Source: Phycomyces blakesleeanus NRRL 1555(-)
Lineage: Eukaryota; Mucoromycota; Mucoromycetes; Mucorales; Phycomycetaceae
Assembly: GCF_001638985.1 (NCBI RefSeq)
Contig: NW_017265167.1
Coordinates: 62,001 to 126,000 of the forward strand
Length of the DNA: 64,000 nt
Direction: 5' to 3'
Made by a program: the position numbers and the translations under genes. The notes beneath the pieces were generated by a model that had not been told where the DNA came from, did no database searches, and saw only the letters and a program-made list of their open reading frames with translations. Below, one piece after another: positions 27,308 to 39,828 of this stretch (positions are counted from its first letter, which is position 1; the number at the start of each line of letters is the position of its first letter).

Positions 27308-28214
27308 TGTGACTGCGGAATATATGACGATTAGAGCATCTCCCATTGGTCACAGTCACACAAACGCACACCCACACACACACAAATGTATATATATATT
27401 TTATTTTATTTTTCCAAACCATTTACTGGATTTTTGCTGATAGTTATATGGTACAAGACTTTTGCTTTCTTTTTTATAATACAATATATACAGATTATTG
27501 TATTTCATTTTTTATTTTTTGATATAATTAAAGTTAATACACAAATTCAAAAGAAGAATTATATAAATAATAGCCTTCTTTAAAAAGAGTAATATTAATT
27601 CACAAGGAGCCTGTCTATAACCTAAGTATGTGATCTACTGCTTACATACATGCATACATACATAGATACATACATACACACATATTTACATATATGTATA
27701 TAAAAGTAGGCTTCTATTACTACAAGAAACCCCTTGGTGAACGAAACCTTTACCTTACTCTTTTAGTGGAAAGAAATAAGGAATACTTTACTGATTACAT
27801 TACTGAATTTAACTCAAGCTTTCACAAGTTGCTAGTTGTATATTCGTTTTGTGTGTGTGGGAATTTTATTATATATATATATTGAAGCATGAGGAATAAT
27901 TTGTGTATAAACTTTTCCTTTAGAATTTAATCAAATATTTCTCTTTTATAAACTCTTTGCTGAAAGCTCAAATTTATGTTCTAGAGATAATTCACAGCTT
28001 TTGCTGAAATACTTTAGTGGTTTAGTGGGGATAATTAATAGAATTACAGTGAATGGTCACCCAAAAGCTCAGTTTAACTTGGTATATTGTGTAGTAACAA
28101 GAAAGTAAAAGCTTTTCCAAGAAAAAAACCCCCACGAATAGGTCACTCAGCTTTCCTTTCTCTATTTATTTATGTATTTTTTTTTAATAAATCAATTAAA
28201 TATTATCTGTGCGC
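27308..28214. other. Divergent intergenic region upstream of eS24
   Basis: AT-rich DNA with CA/GTGT and ACAT repeats near 27360-27400 and 27640-27690. No convincing gene. Should contain the eS24 promoter next to 27310. Confidence 0.5.
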
Positions 28215-29033
28215 GTTTTAGAATAGTGTATCAACCCATCATTACATCCTTGATGATCCCAGAAATAAATTAGATCAAATTGAACCAAAGAAAACAGGGT
28301 CTGTCAAGACAACGTGCGATGAACTTGTTTCCAAATACGGAAAACATTTAACCTCTTGCTGTCTTATTTAAACAAATCCTCTCCTCTTCTTCTTCCTCTT
28401 CTTCCCTCCCTTTCTATCATTAAATGTACAAAGAGTATGTGTGCGTGTGTCCATGCGGTTTTTTTTAACCTATATAATGTGAGATGATTATTGTTGTTAT
28501 GTTGCTATTTATTTATCGATTTATTATGCCCTCTCATTCTTTCATTTATCTAACTAATGAGGAGAAGGAGGAGAAAGAAAGGGGAGGAAAATTGATCAAG
28601 TCAAACGACTTGATTATCCAGTTGTAGAAAGCACAGGCTGTAATTTTATATAAATATATATATATAATTAGTTAAAATGTCTAATGAAAACTGTCTGAAC
28701 ATATGGGGAACGTTTCAATAGAGCCCTTATGAGCTACACACTTCAAAACTAGATTTTTTTCTTTTTTTATATACATATAAATATATGTTTTTATTTATTT
28801 TTTGCAGGTGAGCAAAAGACATAAACCTACGCCTCGCCATATTTCATTTGTTCGTTCCTCTTCTTCCTCCTACTCTTCTTCTTCTTCCTTTTCTTGTTTC
28901 TTTTTGGTTTTTTTTATCGCCCCTTAATATTATCCATATTTTAATTGGCTACTTTTATACCTATCATTTCCATTGTCAACCAATATATATATATATATCC
29001 TTGATTATCTATTTGATCAATTTCTTTTATCAA

Positions 29034-29906
29034 ATGTCCATATCTCATCCCACACTCTCTCCTTTACTCACTCTCGAGGCGGTTTTGTGTGACACCAGAG
29101 GTGGGGACTTTAGAGCCTTTGCAGCATACTTGCAGCACACATATTGTCTTGAAAACTTATCGTTTTGGCTCGCTGTCGAGTGCTATACAACCCATGTCTC
29201 TCGCTCAAGCATGGAGAAAATTCCTACAGCCGCTACCACCACTGCTACCACTGCTACTGTCTCGAATGACGATTCGGTGGCGGAAAATACGGAAAGTGCA
29301 TTTGACACCCTTCCGACCTCACTCACGGGTACGTTAATGGAGGCAGAGTGTCACGCTATAGTATCCATGTATATCACCTCGGACGCACCACACGAAATAA
29401 ACATCCCATGTGAGATCCGCCTAAAACTTCTCGACCAACTGAAACAGAACAACTACCATCCTAGCATATTCACACCTGCTTCCAACTACATCCTAGAGCT
29501 CATGCGAACAAATTCCTTTATTCCCTGGCTACTGGAACCACATTTACCAGACTCACTATACTCGAAATCAAAATCAAAGGCCCAAATATTTACCCACACA
29601 AAACATAATCCTCATCCTCATCCTCACCAGCTGCAGCAGCAGCACCAGCGATCCCTTTCCTTTCCTATATTGACCTTGGGTGGCAGAATATCTAGGCTCA
29701 AGCCAAATTCCCGTCGAAGTATGTCTCTAATAGATGACTGTGTTCTTGACCAACCCCTCTTAACTACCCAGCCAAAATCTATGCTCAAACGCATAAAACT
29801 CTCTCTCTTTCGAACAGATCTACAGCCCATACTTGATAACCAGTCTTCCCTATCAGCCGAAGAAGAAAATAGCAGGTGGCCATCTTGGAAGAAATTACAA
29901 CGCTGA
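29034..29906 (+). CDS. RGS-domain protein, left copy
   Basis: Regulator of G-protein signalling; such domains accelerate GTP hydrolysis by heterotrimeric G-protein alpha subunits. One exon, 290 residues from the ATG at 29034; the frame is open further upstream but that part is TA-repeat and UTR-like. The RGS fold spans about residues 6-170: LTLEAVLCD, the FRAFAAYLQ...ENLSFWLAVECY core, an insert with Thr/Ala repeats and Asp/Glu, then IRLKLLDQLKQNNYHPSIFTPASNYILELM and a FIPWL end. The tail carries His/Pro/Gln repeats and a basic Ser-rich stretch (RLKPNSRRSMSL) that looks like a kinase target. The second copy on the right arm is about 95 percent alike outside the repeats. Target Galpha unknown. 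Confidence 0.88.
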   Translation: MSISHPTLSPLLTLEAVLCDTRGGDFRAFAAYLQHTYCLENLSFWLAVECYTTHVSRSSMEKIPTAATTTATTATVSNDDSVAENTESAFDTLPTSLTGTLMEAECHAIVSMYITSDAPHEINIPCEIRLKLLDQLKQNNYHPSIFTPASNYILELMRTNSFIPWLLEPHLPDSLYSKSKSKAQIFTHTKHNPHPHPHQLQQQHQRSLSFPILTLGGRISRLKPNSRRSMSLIDDCVLDQPLLTTQPKSMLKRIKLSLFRTDLQPILDNQSSLSAEEENSRWPSWKKLQR

Positions 29907-31111
29907 CACGCAAATTCACTCTGTTTAAATCAGACAAAAAAAAAGAAAAGAAATCATGAAACTATTCAAAAGAAAGATTGAAAGATAAAAAAAATAGATT
30001 CCTTTTCAATTGTGTATATATTTATTTATCTAAAGACCTACATATATATACAGTTTTCCTCAACGCTTTGTGTACACACAAGCGTACAGAAACACATCCA
30101 CGTATATATACAAATCTTTTTAACCCTGTAAAAAAAGTATCATGAAATATTTCTAAACAAAATCAAAAGGAACAATGATCAGGGCGCAGATCAACTCTTC
30201 TTTAGATTCCATACAATAAAGAGTACATGTACAAAAAACATATAATGTAATAAAATGCAATACAATATAATGGCTGGCTACTGTAGTTGTCTTTTTGGTA
30301 ATTTGGCTGTAGGATAGGACATTCTCATCCTGCCACGTGGGACGCACGTACAAAACAAGGGTTGGGTCAGAAACAGATCAGGCTGAACACTAATGTTTCA
30401 TCATTGTACTTGACATCGGGCTACTTTATTTCTATAATTCTTCCGATCCTCGTATTTCCTGTTATTTTTACACAGGCGTGCCTTTATACATGTACATGTA
30501 TGTACTCTTGTACTCTTACCTTGTAGAAAAATAAATAATAAAGATCAAGAAAAAAAAACATCGGATATATTCAACACAATCTCTTATATTTCTTTCTTCA
30601 TATATGCATATACATATAGGGCTCCTCAATCCTTATTCGTCTTATTTTCTATATTAAATCATCTTTCAGCATTAACCAAAGTAGATAAATAATTATCCGA
30701 GATAAGTAGACAAGAAGAAATTGTTTTAAAAAATAAAGAAAAACAAAAGAAAAAGAAAGTTCATGGAGTACAGGGTTTTGAATAAGTAGATGATCTTCAC
30801 CCCTTTGAATTTTTATTTGACAAGCCAAAATTATTTTGTTTTTCTATATCTATTATTTTGAGGTATTTCAAAGGGGACGAAAAAGGGAGGGTTTTTAAGA
30901 TCAAGGAAGCACAACACCGTGGAATACCATACTGCAGCACAGAGCAGCACAACACAACACAACACAACACACCACACCACAGCACAGCACAGCACGGCAC
31001 GGTACGGTACAGCATAGCATAGCATAGTATAGCACAATACAATAAAATATCACATAATATGCTTGGGCTATTTATCTCTATCTTTCTACACCTTTTTCAC
31101 TCTTTTTGTGT
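29907..31111. other. Diverged part of the left arm with a pentamer repeat
   Basis: Downstream of RGS, matching 39829-40879 in inverted orientation but with much lower identity than the RGS gene. Contains a degenerate ACAGC/ACAAC-type pentamer array at about 30932-31041 that is largely contracted in the right arm. A segment at 30285-30470 remains similar to the other copy. No recognised gene. Confidence 0.55.
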
Positions 31112-31950
31112 GGCCAGAAAAGATTAAGGAATGTTTTGGCTTCCTTTAGTGTGAGGGTTTCCCTGGATTTTCATTACCATTTTACAGATTTAATATGATA
31201 TATATATTTGGTTTTTCTTAGATTCCCATAGATAATGTGTTTTCTTCTATGGGGTGATATTTAACTGTATTTTGACAAAACATTGGAAGAAATAAAGAAA
31301 AATAGAAAAAAGGGAGCCAATTGGAATATATTACTAGCATTCCTTTCAAGCCTTGTAAATGTGCTCTTGTGAGTTTTAAAGAAGATGAAGATAAGGATAA
31401 GAGGTAGAACTGGTATTAGTCACTGCACATTTACTTTACCAACCATTTGCTTATTTGCTTCTTTTTTCCTTTTCTATGTTAATTTTTTGTAAGAACTGAA
31501 TTCTACCATATTAATACGCGTAAATATTGGTCCTTTTAACTTTTACAAAAGGCTTGATGTTTGTGGTTATAAAACAAGAAGCAAGAGATAGTATAAGAAT
31601 ATAAAGCTCTTGCAAACATATATAGGAAAAAGGTTTTACAAGTAGTTGATGGTAAAGAAGCAATATATATATATATATATATATATAGGCAGATTATTAT
31701 TTATCAACCTTGATGAAATTGTTTAGATTTCTCTTTTATATTTCATCTCCTCTAACATTGAAGAATTCTGGGGAGGTTTTTGGTTTTTGTTTCTCCTAAA
31801 AAAAAAACAGCAAAAAACAGCAAAAATAACAAAGGAAATGGCTTCTCCTTTTTCCTTTGGTTTCTTGGAACAAAGCATGTTCTGGGCCTTGTTATTATAG
31901 ACCGAAAAGAGGAAGTACGAAAGAAGAACAAAAAAGAAATCCAACCTAAA
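31112..31950. repeat. Near-identical block of the left arm
   Basis: Matches about 39000-39828 in inverted orientation with only scattered single differences by eye, clearly closer than the RGS coding sequence or the rest of the arm. It contains only short frames, for example a 73-codon minus-strand one (31723-31944) that looks like chance coding. A TA repeat at 31665-31686 differs in length from its partner. Confidence 0.75.
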
Positions 31951-32385
31951 CTAAATCACCAGGCATTATCCGATTAAGAAGAAAAATTAATAATATCAAC
32001 AACGGGTACATATATATATAAAATAAACCGAGGGGGAGGGTAATTAACTTTATGTTAAAGAGGGCATGCACTTGGTAAGAACGCTCTTTATATTTAGTTA
32101 CTAGAGCTTGTATATTTAGTACAGTCTTTTGGGATCTTCATTTCATTTCTTTTTATACAAAAGCTTAGTAAATACATAAAGGTATATTTCAAAGTAACAA
32201 CTGCCAAGAAACACCTGTCTAGACTTCTTTGAGCCAAGTATACCTATATATGTGTATGTGTATGTATACAATTTTAAGCTTTTGTTAAGAGAAATAGATT
32301 TCTGGATAAACAGAAAATGCCCATGTTTGATAATTTGTCCAGACACTGTGGCATCAGAAATAGACAATAGTTGTATTCTATTTGG

Positions 32386-34576
32386 TTTAGTTTCTTGGTT
32401 TGTTTTATTTCATTAGTACCTAGTACTGAAATCATACGATTTTGTATTTCTTTATGACTAATCTACCTCATCTTTCTATGCACACCTGTTTGCTTGAGCA
32501 TGCACCCACCTGCATTACTGTGTATATATGTAAGTACATACATACGTACATACATACGTACATACATAGTTGACAATATTTAAGACTTGTTTTACTTTAA
32601 TTGCAGTTAAAATTTAAGGCTGTTTATACAGTATACTCACAGGAGAACGCATAAGATTTGTATTTATTCAGAAGAAAATTACGGGTTCATTAAAGTGAAT
32701 TGGGTAATAGTATCATTATAAATTGACTACGCAAAAACACACACACACACACACATATATACATATATTATATTTAAAAACGAAATTATTGAAACAACCT
32801 TGTATTTATGACTGTAATTCTACGCCACACTTTTACTCGTAAATACATTTTACACCCCACAGCGCACTGCCCGCGTACAACTTTGAAAATCAAGTATTAT
32901 ACTCTAAATACAATACAATAATTGGTTGGAAGCAAATTAAATATTATCTCGGTTGTACCAAAAGTTACATGAGTACATACATAAGTATATATATAGTCAT
33001 TCTAGCTAATAAAATCCAGTTTGCCTATTGTTTGTCAAGTTTTTATTATTAGTGATGCTGCTATTGATGATAGTATTATATTCTGGTATATTCATGCAAT
33101 CACGTACAAGAATATCGGTTAATTGTTTTCAAAACATTCCTACTTACACCCTTAGAATGGTTGTTACAAATGACTATAAGAATCTTTGGAAGGATTATAT
33201 ATTATATATTATAACAACCTTTACCACATAAAAAAAAGCTAAAATTTTCTCAATGAAATCAATGTTTGGCTTTAGTTGGGACCTATACCAAAAAACTTAA
33301 AAGGTCCTACCTATATAATAGCTATGTACATCCAAAATAAATGAGCAAATGCACTTTCAACACCTGTAGTATAGATTTTGTCTTTGTTTTTTAGTTGTAC
33401 AAAAAGCCTACAATAATAATACTATACATTTTATCCGTATTAGTATTATCAGTATAAGCCTACCAAGTTAGCTATGAAGGGTTCGATAATACAATAGAAA
33501 TCTTACTGATATTAATAACAACAATTCAAGAGCTAATTATGGACTTTCAAACTAATTTGGTTTTTGAAGCATTTAAGTATAATTAAGCAAGACTACACAC
33601 TGTATCTTTAATGAGAAAGATTCACATATATACATATATTGATAAGCCAATTTTTTTTTAAAAAAATCTCTTAAGACTATTTCTTGCCCTTTAATCATAT
33701 CAAATAGACCCCACCCTTCCATTTAAAGCAGTGTTTTTTTGTTCTAATTATTGTGGGTTTAAGGGACAGCTATAATAAATACAAATCAACCGAGTACATT
33801 AGTAAAAGGGGCTAAAAACTTGGAAAGAATAAATCTCAATTTTATGCTCTTCTTTTTTTTTGCTTCTTCTTCATCTTTTATTGCAGAAAAGTTATAACGT
33901 GCTGAGCAGATAATACTAATAATAAAGACTTTTACTATGATACAATACATGCATATCTGAATTTGCTTATATGTGCTATAAAATGTAATTTATGACTGCG
34001 ATAAATGTGTCGCCTCCATTCTTGTACTTATGAATCAAGCAAGACCAGTGATCCCTTGATTTAGGGTACAAAATACATCTAACCTCGCCTTTAATATACC
34101 ATATCTCTACAAGGATATACATATATATATATATACATAAGCTTATATTATATTCCATCATCTCTCTTTTATTCTTCTCATTCGAGTCTGAGAAATAAAG
34201 ACGTATTGTTGAGTGAATCATCCCAGAAAAAGGTAGTACTAAGCCTATTCATATATCGTCATAAAAACCTGATTTAACTATAGAGTTTTTGTGATGTAAT
34301 GGGCTATTCCTAGAATTAAGTAGGGAGTAATATGTGCCTGCAGCTTCGTACAGTAATAAGCTTAACCTGACACCTTGGAAAACATGAAACCCTAAAGATT
34401 CCTTTGTATATCCTTAATCATACACTGATATTAAATATATATACAAAAAATTAAATAAGAAAGAAGAAAATATGTCGATATATAAGTCCAATCGCACATT
34501 TCCTGGTCTTGTACTGTTTTTTTCCCATCTTTTGTTTCCTTTTTTCTTTTTTCTTTTAAGAAAATAATAATACACG
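32386..34576. other. Spacer of the inverted duplication, upstream of the transporter
   Basis: About 2.2 kb of AT-rich DNA. It has a TACATACG-type repeat near 32530-32570 and a CA repeat near 32740-32755. Short frames such as 33028-33231 have no recognisable domain. Probably promoter and neutral sequence. Confidence 0.5.
34479..34486 (+). promoter_or_regulatory. Probable TATA box of the amino-acid transporter
   Basis: TATATAAG about 91 bases before the transporter ATG, followed by a pyrimidine-rich leader. Good position for a core promoter. Confidence 0.45.
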
Positions 34577-36419
34577 ATGAATTCAAGCTACAAGCCTAAC
34601 AACTCTAGTCTTGATGAAATTAGTATTTTGAAAGCAAATCGAACAACCGGTACAAGTACAGCAATAGACACACACAAAGCTACCGCAAAAATATACGACA
34701 AAGATTCTTATGACAGCCCAATTTCACCGAACCCAATAACTACAGACGAAGAACGACAAAATTCGGTTCCTACAGGAACAGCATCAACTGGAAAAGCATT
34801 ATTTATGCTTTTGAAAGCCTTTGTTGGTACAGGCGTAATCTTTTTACCCGGATCGTGAGTGCATATATCCACCTATGTGTGTATATATAATTCTTTTATA
34901 ATAAACATAAAAGAATCCAAAAGAGAGAGATAAAACGTATATATCTACAGGTGTTTATATTTATTGTTTTAGATTCGTATCTGGCGGGCTTGTGTTTTCT
35001 ATCATTCTATTGATATTTATTGCTGCAATATGTCTTGTTGCTTTTCAAATATTGATTATTGCACAGCAAAAGACCGGAGGCTCTTACGGTGATGTAGCAG
35101 AAGTCCTGTACGGTCCATGGCTTCGATACATTGTATTCTTTTTCCTCTGTTTGTCACAGATGGGCTTTGTTGCCTCGTATTTGATATTTATTTCTCAGAA
35201 CCTTGGCTTTGTGGCCAATAGTCTGTCGCATTGTACTTCTACGGTTGACAGCAAGTATTACATCTGGGTGGCAATTGCATTTATTGTTCCTATCACTTGG
35301 GTACGAAAGATGGAACGTCTCTCGTGGGCAGCCATCATTGCCGACGTTTTTATCCTTTTCGGGTTGATTTGCGTGATTTACTTTTGTGCAGATCAGATCG
35401 CCCGCAATGGCTCTGGTCCAAATATCCTCACAATAAACTCAAAGGATTTTGGGCTTATGATCGGTACTGCTGTATTTTCCTTTGAAGGAATTGGAATGGG
35501 TAAGTAAGTAGAAAGAAGAAGACAGGGTAATAAACCATATCAATGTGTATATGTATCTGCACACACACACACACACACACACATCTTCTATATCTTTCAA
35601 TAAGTTATACAACTAATTGTTTTTACTTTGTTTCATTTATTTTATTTTATTTTATTTTTAGTGGTTCCTATAATTGAAAGCATGCGCGAGCCAAAGAAAT
35701 TTTCTATGGTTTTAAATATCGGTATAGCAATTGTCACTTGTGTATTTGTTCTGATTGGAACACTTGGCTATGTTGCTTATGGAGAGCACACTCAAGCAAA
35801 TGTGACTTCAAATCTACCGGCCGGTCCGCTCTCCATCACTGTCCAGTTTCTCTACGCATGTGCCATTGTTCTAACTTCTCCTTTTATGCTCTACCCTGCC
35901 ATAAACATAATCGAATACTGCGTTTTTGGGGACGGGCACAGTCGAAGCAAAAGCCTGAAATTGAAATGGGAAAAAAACTTTGTTCGATCTCTGGTGGCTA
36001 TTGTCTGTGCAGCTGTCAGTTTTGGAGTTGGGTCTGAAGGGTTGAACAAATTTGTTTCTCTTGTTGGCTCACTCGCTTGTATGCCCCTGTGCTTCATTAT
36101 TCCTGGTAAGTTTTTTTTTGGGGGCTTTGTATACTTTGGAAAAGGAGGTAGCTATTTACTAACATAGTAATTGTGTTATATATATATATATATATATGTA
36201 TTTAAATAAATGAATAAATAACCATATAATATATATATTTTTTCAAAAAAAAAAGGAATGTTTCACTATAAAGTTACTGATGACTACAGAAAGAAGATTG
36301 GCGATGTTATCCTTGCCGTGTGGGGTTTTGGTATCCTGATATATACTCTTTATGTAAATATTAATTCATGGATTTACCCAGGTCCAGCATCAGTTTTAGA
36401 AAAAGTTTGTACCTATTAA
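34577..36419 (+). CDS. Vacuolar-type amino-acid transporter, Avt3/Avt4-like
   Basis: Member of the AAAP (Pfam Aa_trans) family; yeast Avt3 and Avt4 export neutral amino acids from the vacuole. Four exons: 34577-34854, 34973-35499, 35662-36105, 36256-36419; 470 residues. A hydrophilic N terminus of about 75 residues precedes about eleven membrane helices. Family hallmarks seen: GKALFMLLKAFVGTGVIFLP in helix 1, KTGGSYGDVAEVLYG, GTAVFSFEGIGMVVPI with MREPKKF after it, and the GYVAYGEHTQANVTSNLP loop. It is the only gene in the spacer between the two RGS-bearing arms. Substrate and membrane cannot be fixed from sequence. Confidence 0.92.
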
Positions 36420-38479
36420 AAGAAGGATATACTAATGCAAAGAAAATAACACTGCAATAATATCACAAAAACTATTTATACAAAGTGTATACTGGACCCT
36501 CTTACTATCTAACATTTATTTTACTTATTTTTCTTGAAATTCAGAAAATATGTATATAATTTAATAAAAGCTAAAATGCTCGAGATATATACGAGCTTCT
36601 TAACTCAAACAGTCTGCTCATTATATTTAGACAACGCATAATCATCCGACCTGATGTATATGATAGTAACTATTGAGATTTTATATCAAGAACTATTTCT
36701 TGCTCTAAAGAAATCCAGACTTTGAAATGCTTTTTTTTTTCAATTAAAAAATTAATATTTAGTATACAACATCAGAAGTAGTGGTAGCAGTAATAACAGT
36801 GTTAATAGTAACGAGGTGAATATTTAGAAGAAGCTACTATAAATTTGGCAGCTACCCTAACAACCAATCAATTAAAGAAAGAATACTTGTGTGTGTTTAT
36901 GTAAAAAAAAATGTTTATCTGATGCCGTCAATAAAACCCGGAATTTAGTTTTAGACAATTGATTGGTCATATTATTGTTTCTACCTCCACTTGAGTTTGA
37001 TGATCTGAGATTCTTAGATGATGAACAAAGAAAAAATTGACTTTTGACTATACATGTCCAACAAGATAGCAAATAGAGTTGAAAGGAAATGCAAGAAAGA
37101 AAATGTGGTTCATATCAACTCAAATAAAAAGTAAAGTAATTGTGGTGAATTAAATTGTATTCACCCAGTACAAAATTGGATCTACATAAGTTTTCAACTA
37201 GGCAGTCAGTTAGTCAGATTCCAAGGACTTTATAAAGTAAAGAAGAAAGTTTACATTGAGAAATTTTAATACAACTGCATATTATATTAAGATTATTATT
37301 ATTACTTTTAATATCGTCTACATAATATTTAATACAATGTAATAAAATAAATTTTGAAAACTAACAATTGATCATTTCTTCCTTTTAAGTAAAAGTTAGA
37401 TCTATTAAAAAAGGTACAATAAAGACAAAGAAGCTTAATGAAGGAAGAAGAAGGAGAATAAGAAACAAGCTCGTAAACTACTCGACCATCTAAGTACATC
37501 ACAGGGCTTTCGCTTATTATGCTCAACTCTCTAAACAATTCAATGATAATTGGATCAAGATTAATTTAATTGAATTGAATTGAATTGAATTGAAGTATCT
37601 CTAATAATTTAACGAGGTAGCCTGTATAATCGATCATTAAGGCAAGCAACTTCTCTTTCATTCTCTCTTATTATCATTATAAGTATTGTTTTTTTTTTTG
37701 GTTTTAAAAAAGCTAGTCAAAATTCCAAATATACCAATACAACTACCAACCGAGTTTTATACCTTTCAAATTTGATATCAAACCAACTCTATATATTCAC
37801 TTGCTGGTAGCAACCAATACAAGAGAGTCATCAATTCCAATTGTTGACTTCATTGATTGATTACTTAATTACTTGATTAATTTATTAGTTTGAAGATGTA
37901 TTAAGGTTTATATATAGTTTCTTTGTAACATGATCAAATTTGGCGCAGGTACAAGATAAAATCAGAGAACAATATATTAAATTGGCTAGTATATATGACA
38001 TGATGTTTATTTCTTGTTTGCTTGGAATATTTATTTTAAAATCAGTGTTACTTCTACTAGATTGTACTGCATTGTACTGTACTGTGCCATACTTTGTAAA
38101 CCAGTATCGGATTATAAGTCTTATATATCTATATTACAAAATTACTTATTTTTTTTTTAATTGCTTGGCAAATATATACAAATGACTTCCCCCAAAAAAC
38201 AGTCAGTGATAATAATCAATTATGAAGTAAAGAGGCACTTTATTGCTACACAGACTGTAAAAAATAATAATTAAAATAGATTTGTAGCTTTACAAGAATC
38301 TTTACCGAAAATGCATAAAAGCGTATATTATAATCTCGTTGTAATCACCACTATTAGTAAAAGAAGAAGTTATTAAAATGTTCTTATTACATTCTGAAAG
38401 CAAACAATATTCTCGGGAAGGCAAAGTCGTAATTTCATGCCATACTCCACATTAAATAATATATATATGTATATATATT
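36420..38479. other. Spacer of the inverted duplication, downstream of the transporter
   Basis: About 2 kb AT-rich. Includes TTGAA repeats at 37567-37594. A minus-strand frame at about 37329-37560 (FRELSIISESPVMYLDGRVVYELV) looks protein-like but matches nothing I know. No supported gene. Confidence 0.45.
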
Positions 38480-38999
38480 AAAAATAATAGAATAATATTA
38501 TTGACCTTTTCTGATGCCACACTTTCTGGACAGATTCTCAAACATAGGTATTTTCCGCTTATTCAGAAATCTAGCTTCACTTAGCAAAAGCTTAAAATTG
38601 TATATAGACATCCATCCACACACTCATACATACATATACATATACATTTGTGTATATATTTTAATAAAATTAGTCTAGATATGTGTGTTTGTCAATTGGT
38701 ACCTTAAGATATAGGTTTGTCTATTTAATATGCTCTTGTCTATAAAGGAAACAAAACCAAAAACCAAAAGACAGTTATGCATAGACAAGTTCTCGTACCC
38801 AAATACTAATAGCAACATTACCAAGTATTTATTCGTTTAACAAGAGGTAATTACTTCACCCCCTCTTTTCTTCGCCTTGCTTTCCTTCCATTCCATTCTC
38901 CCCCTACCCTTGCCCCCAGTTTATTTTATACACATATACCCGTTGTTGATATTATTAATTTTTCTTCTGAATCGAATAATTCCCGATGATTTAGCTTGG

Positions 39000-39828
39000 T
39001 TTGGGCTTCCTTTTTGTTCTTCTTTCGTACTTCCTCTTTTCGGTCTATAATAACAAGGCCCAGAACATGCTTTGTTCCAAGAAACCAAAGGAAAAAGGAG
39101 AAGCCATTTCCTTTGTTATTTTTGCTGTTTTTTGCTGTTTTTTTTTTAGGAGAAACAAAAACCAAAAACCTCCCCAGAATTCTTCAATGTTAGAGGAGAT
39201 GAAATATAAAAGAGAAATCTAAACAATTTCATCAAGGTTGATAAATAATAATCTGCATATATATATATATATATTGCTTCTTTACCATCAACTACTTGTA
39301 AAACCTTTTTCCTATATATGTTTGCAAGAGCTTTATATTCTTATACCATCTCTTGCTTCTTGTTTTATAACCACAAACATCAAGCCTTTTGTAAAAGTTA
39401 AAAGGACCAATATTTACGCGTATTAATATGGTAGAATTCAGTTCTTACAAAAAATTAACATAGAAAAGGAAAAAAGAAGCAAATAAGCAAATGGTTGGTA
39501 AAGTAAATGTGCAGTGACTAATACCAGTTCTACCTCTTATCCTTATCTTCATCTTCTTTAAAACTCACAAGAGCACATTTACAAGGCTTGAAAGGAATGC
39601 TAGTAATATATTCCAATTGGCTCCCTTTTTTCTATTTTTCTTTATTTCTTCCAATGTTTTGTCAAAATACAGTTAAATATCACCCCATAGAAGAAAACAC
39701 ATTATCTATGGGAATCTAAGAAAAACCAAATATATATATCATATTAAATCTGTAAAATGGTAATGAAAATCCAGGGCAACCCTCACACTAAAGGAAGCCA
39801 AAACATTCCTTAATCTTTTCTGGCCATA
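39000..39828. repeat. Near-identical block of the right arm
   Basis: Inverted counterpart of about 31112-31950. The edge near 39829 is sharp: high identity stops at TGGCCA, followed by a GA repeat here and TGTG in the other arm. At the other edge (about 38940-39010) similarity falls gradually. Confidence 0.75.

Larger units (their letters stand above)
28215..32385 (+). repeat. Left arm of a 4.1-kb inverted segmental duplication
   Basis: Runs in reverse-complement orientation to 38480-42610. Anchors that I matched by eye: the segment around CCAGAAATRAATTAGAT (28259 and 42560), the ACCTACG/CGTAGGT segment upstream of RGS (28825 and 42020), the whole RGS gene, the GTCAAGTACA segment (about 30410 and 40370), the 31.1-31.95 kb block, and TGTGGCATCAGAAA (32347 and 38507). 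Between anchors the arms differ by many indels and substitutions. Boundaries are approximate to a few tens of bases. Confidence 0.88.

Noticed and set aside
31723..31944. 73-codon frame shared by both arms
   Set aside because: Its conservation equals that of the surrounding non-coding block, so it does not itself argue for coding; composition is Phe/Lys-rich from homopolymers.
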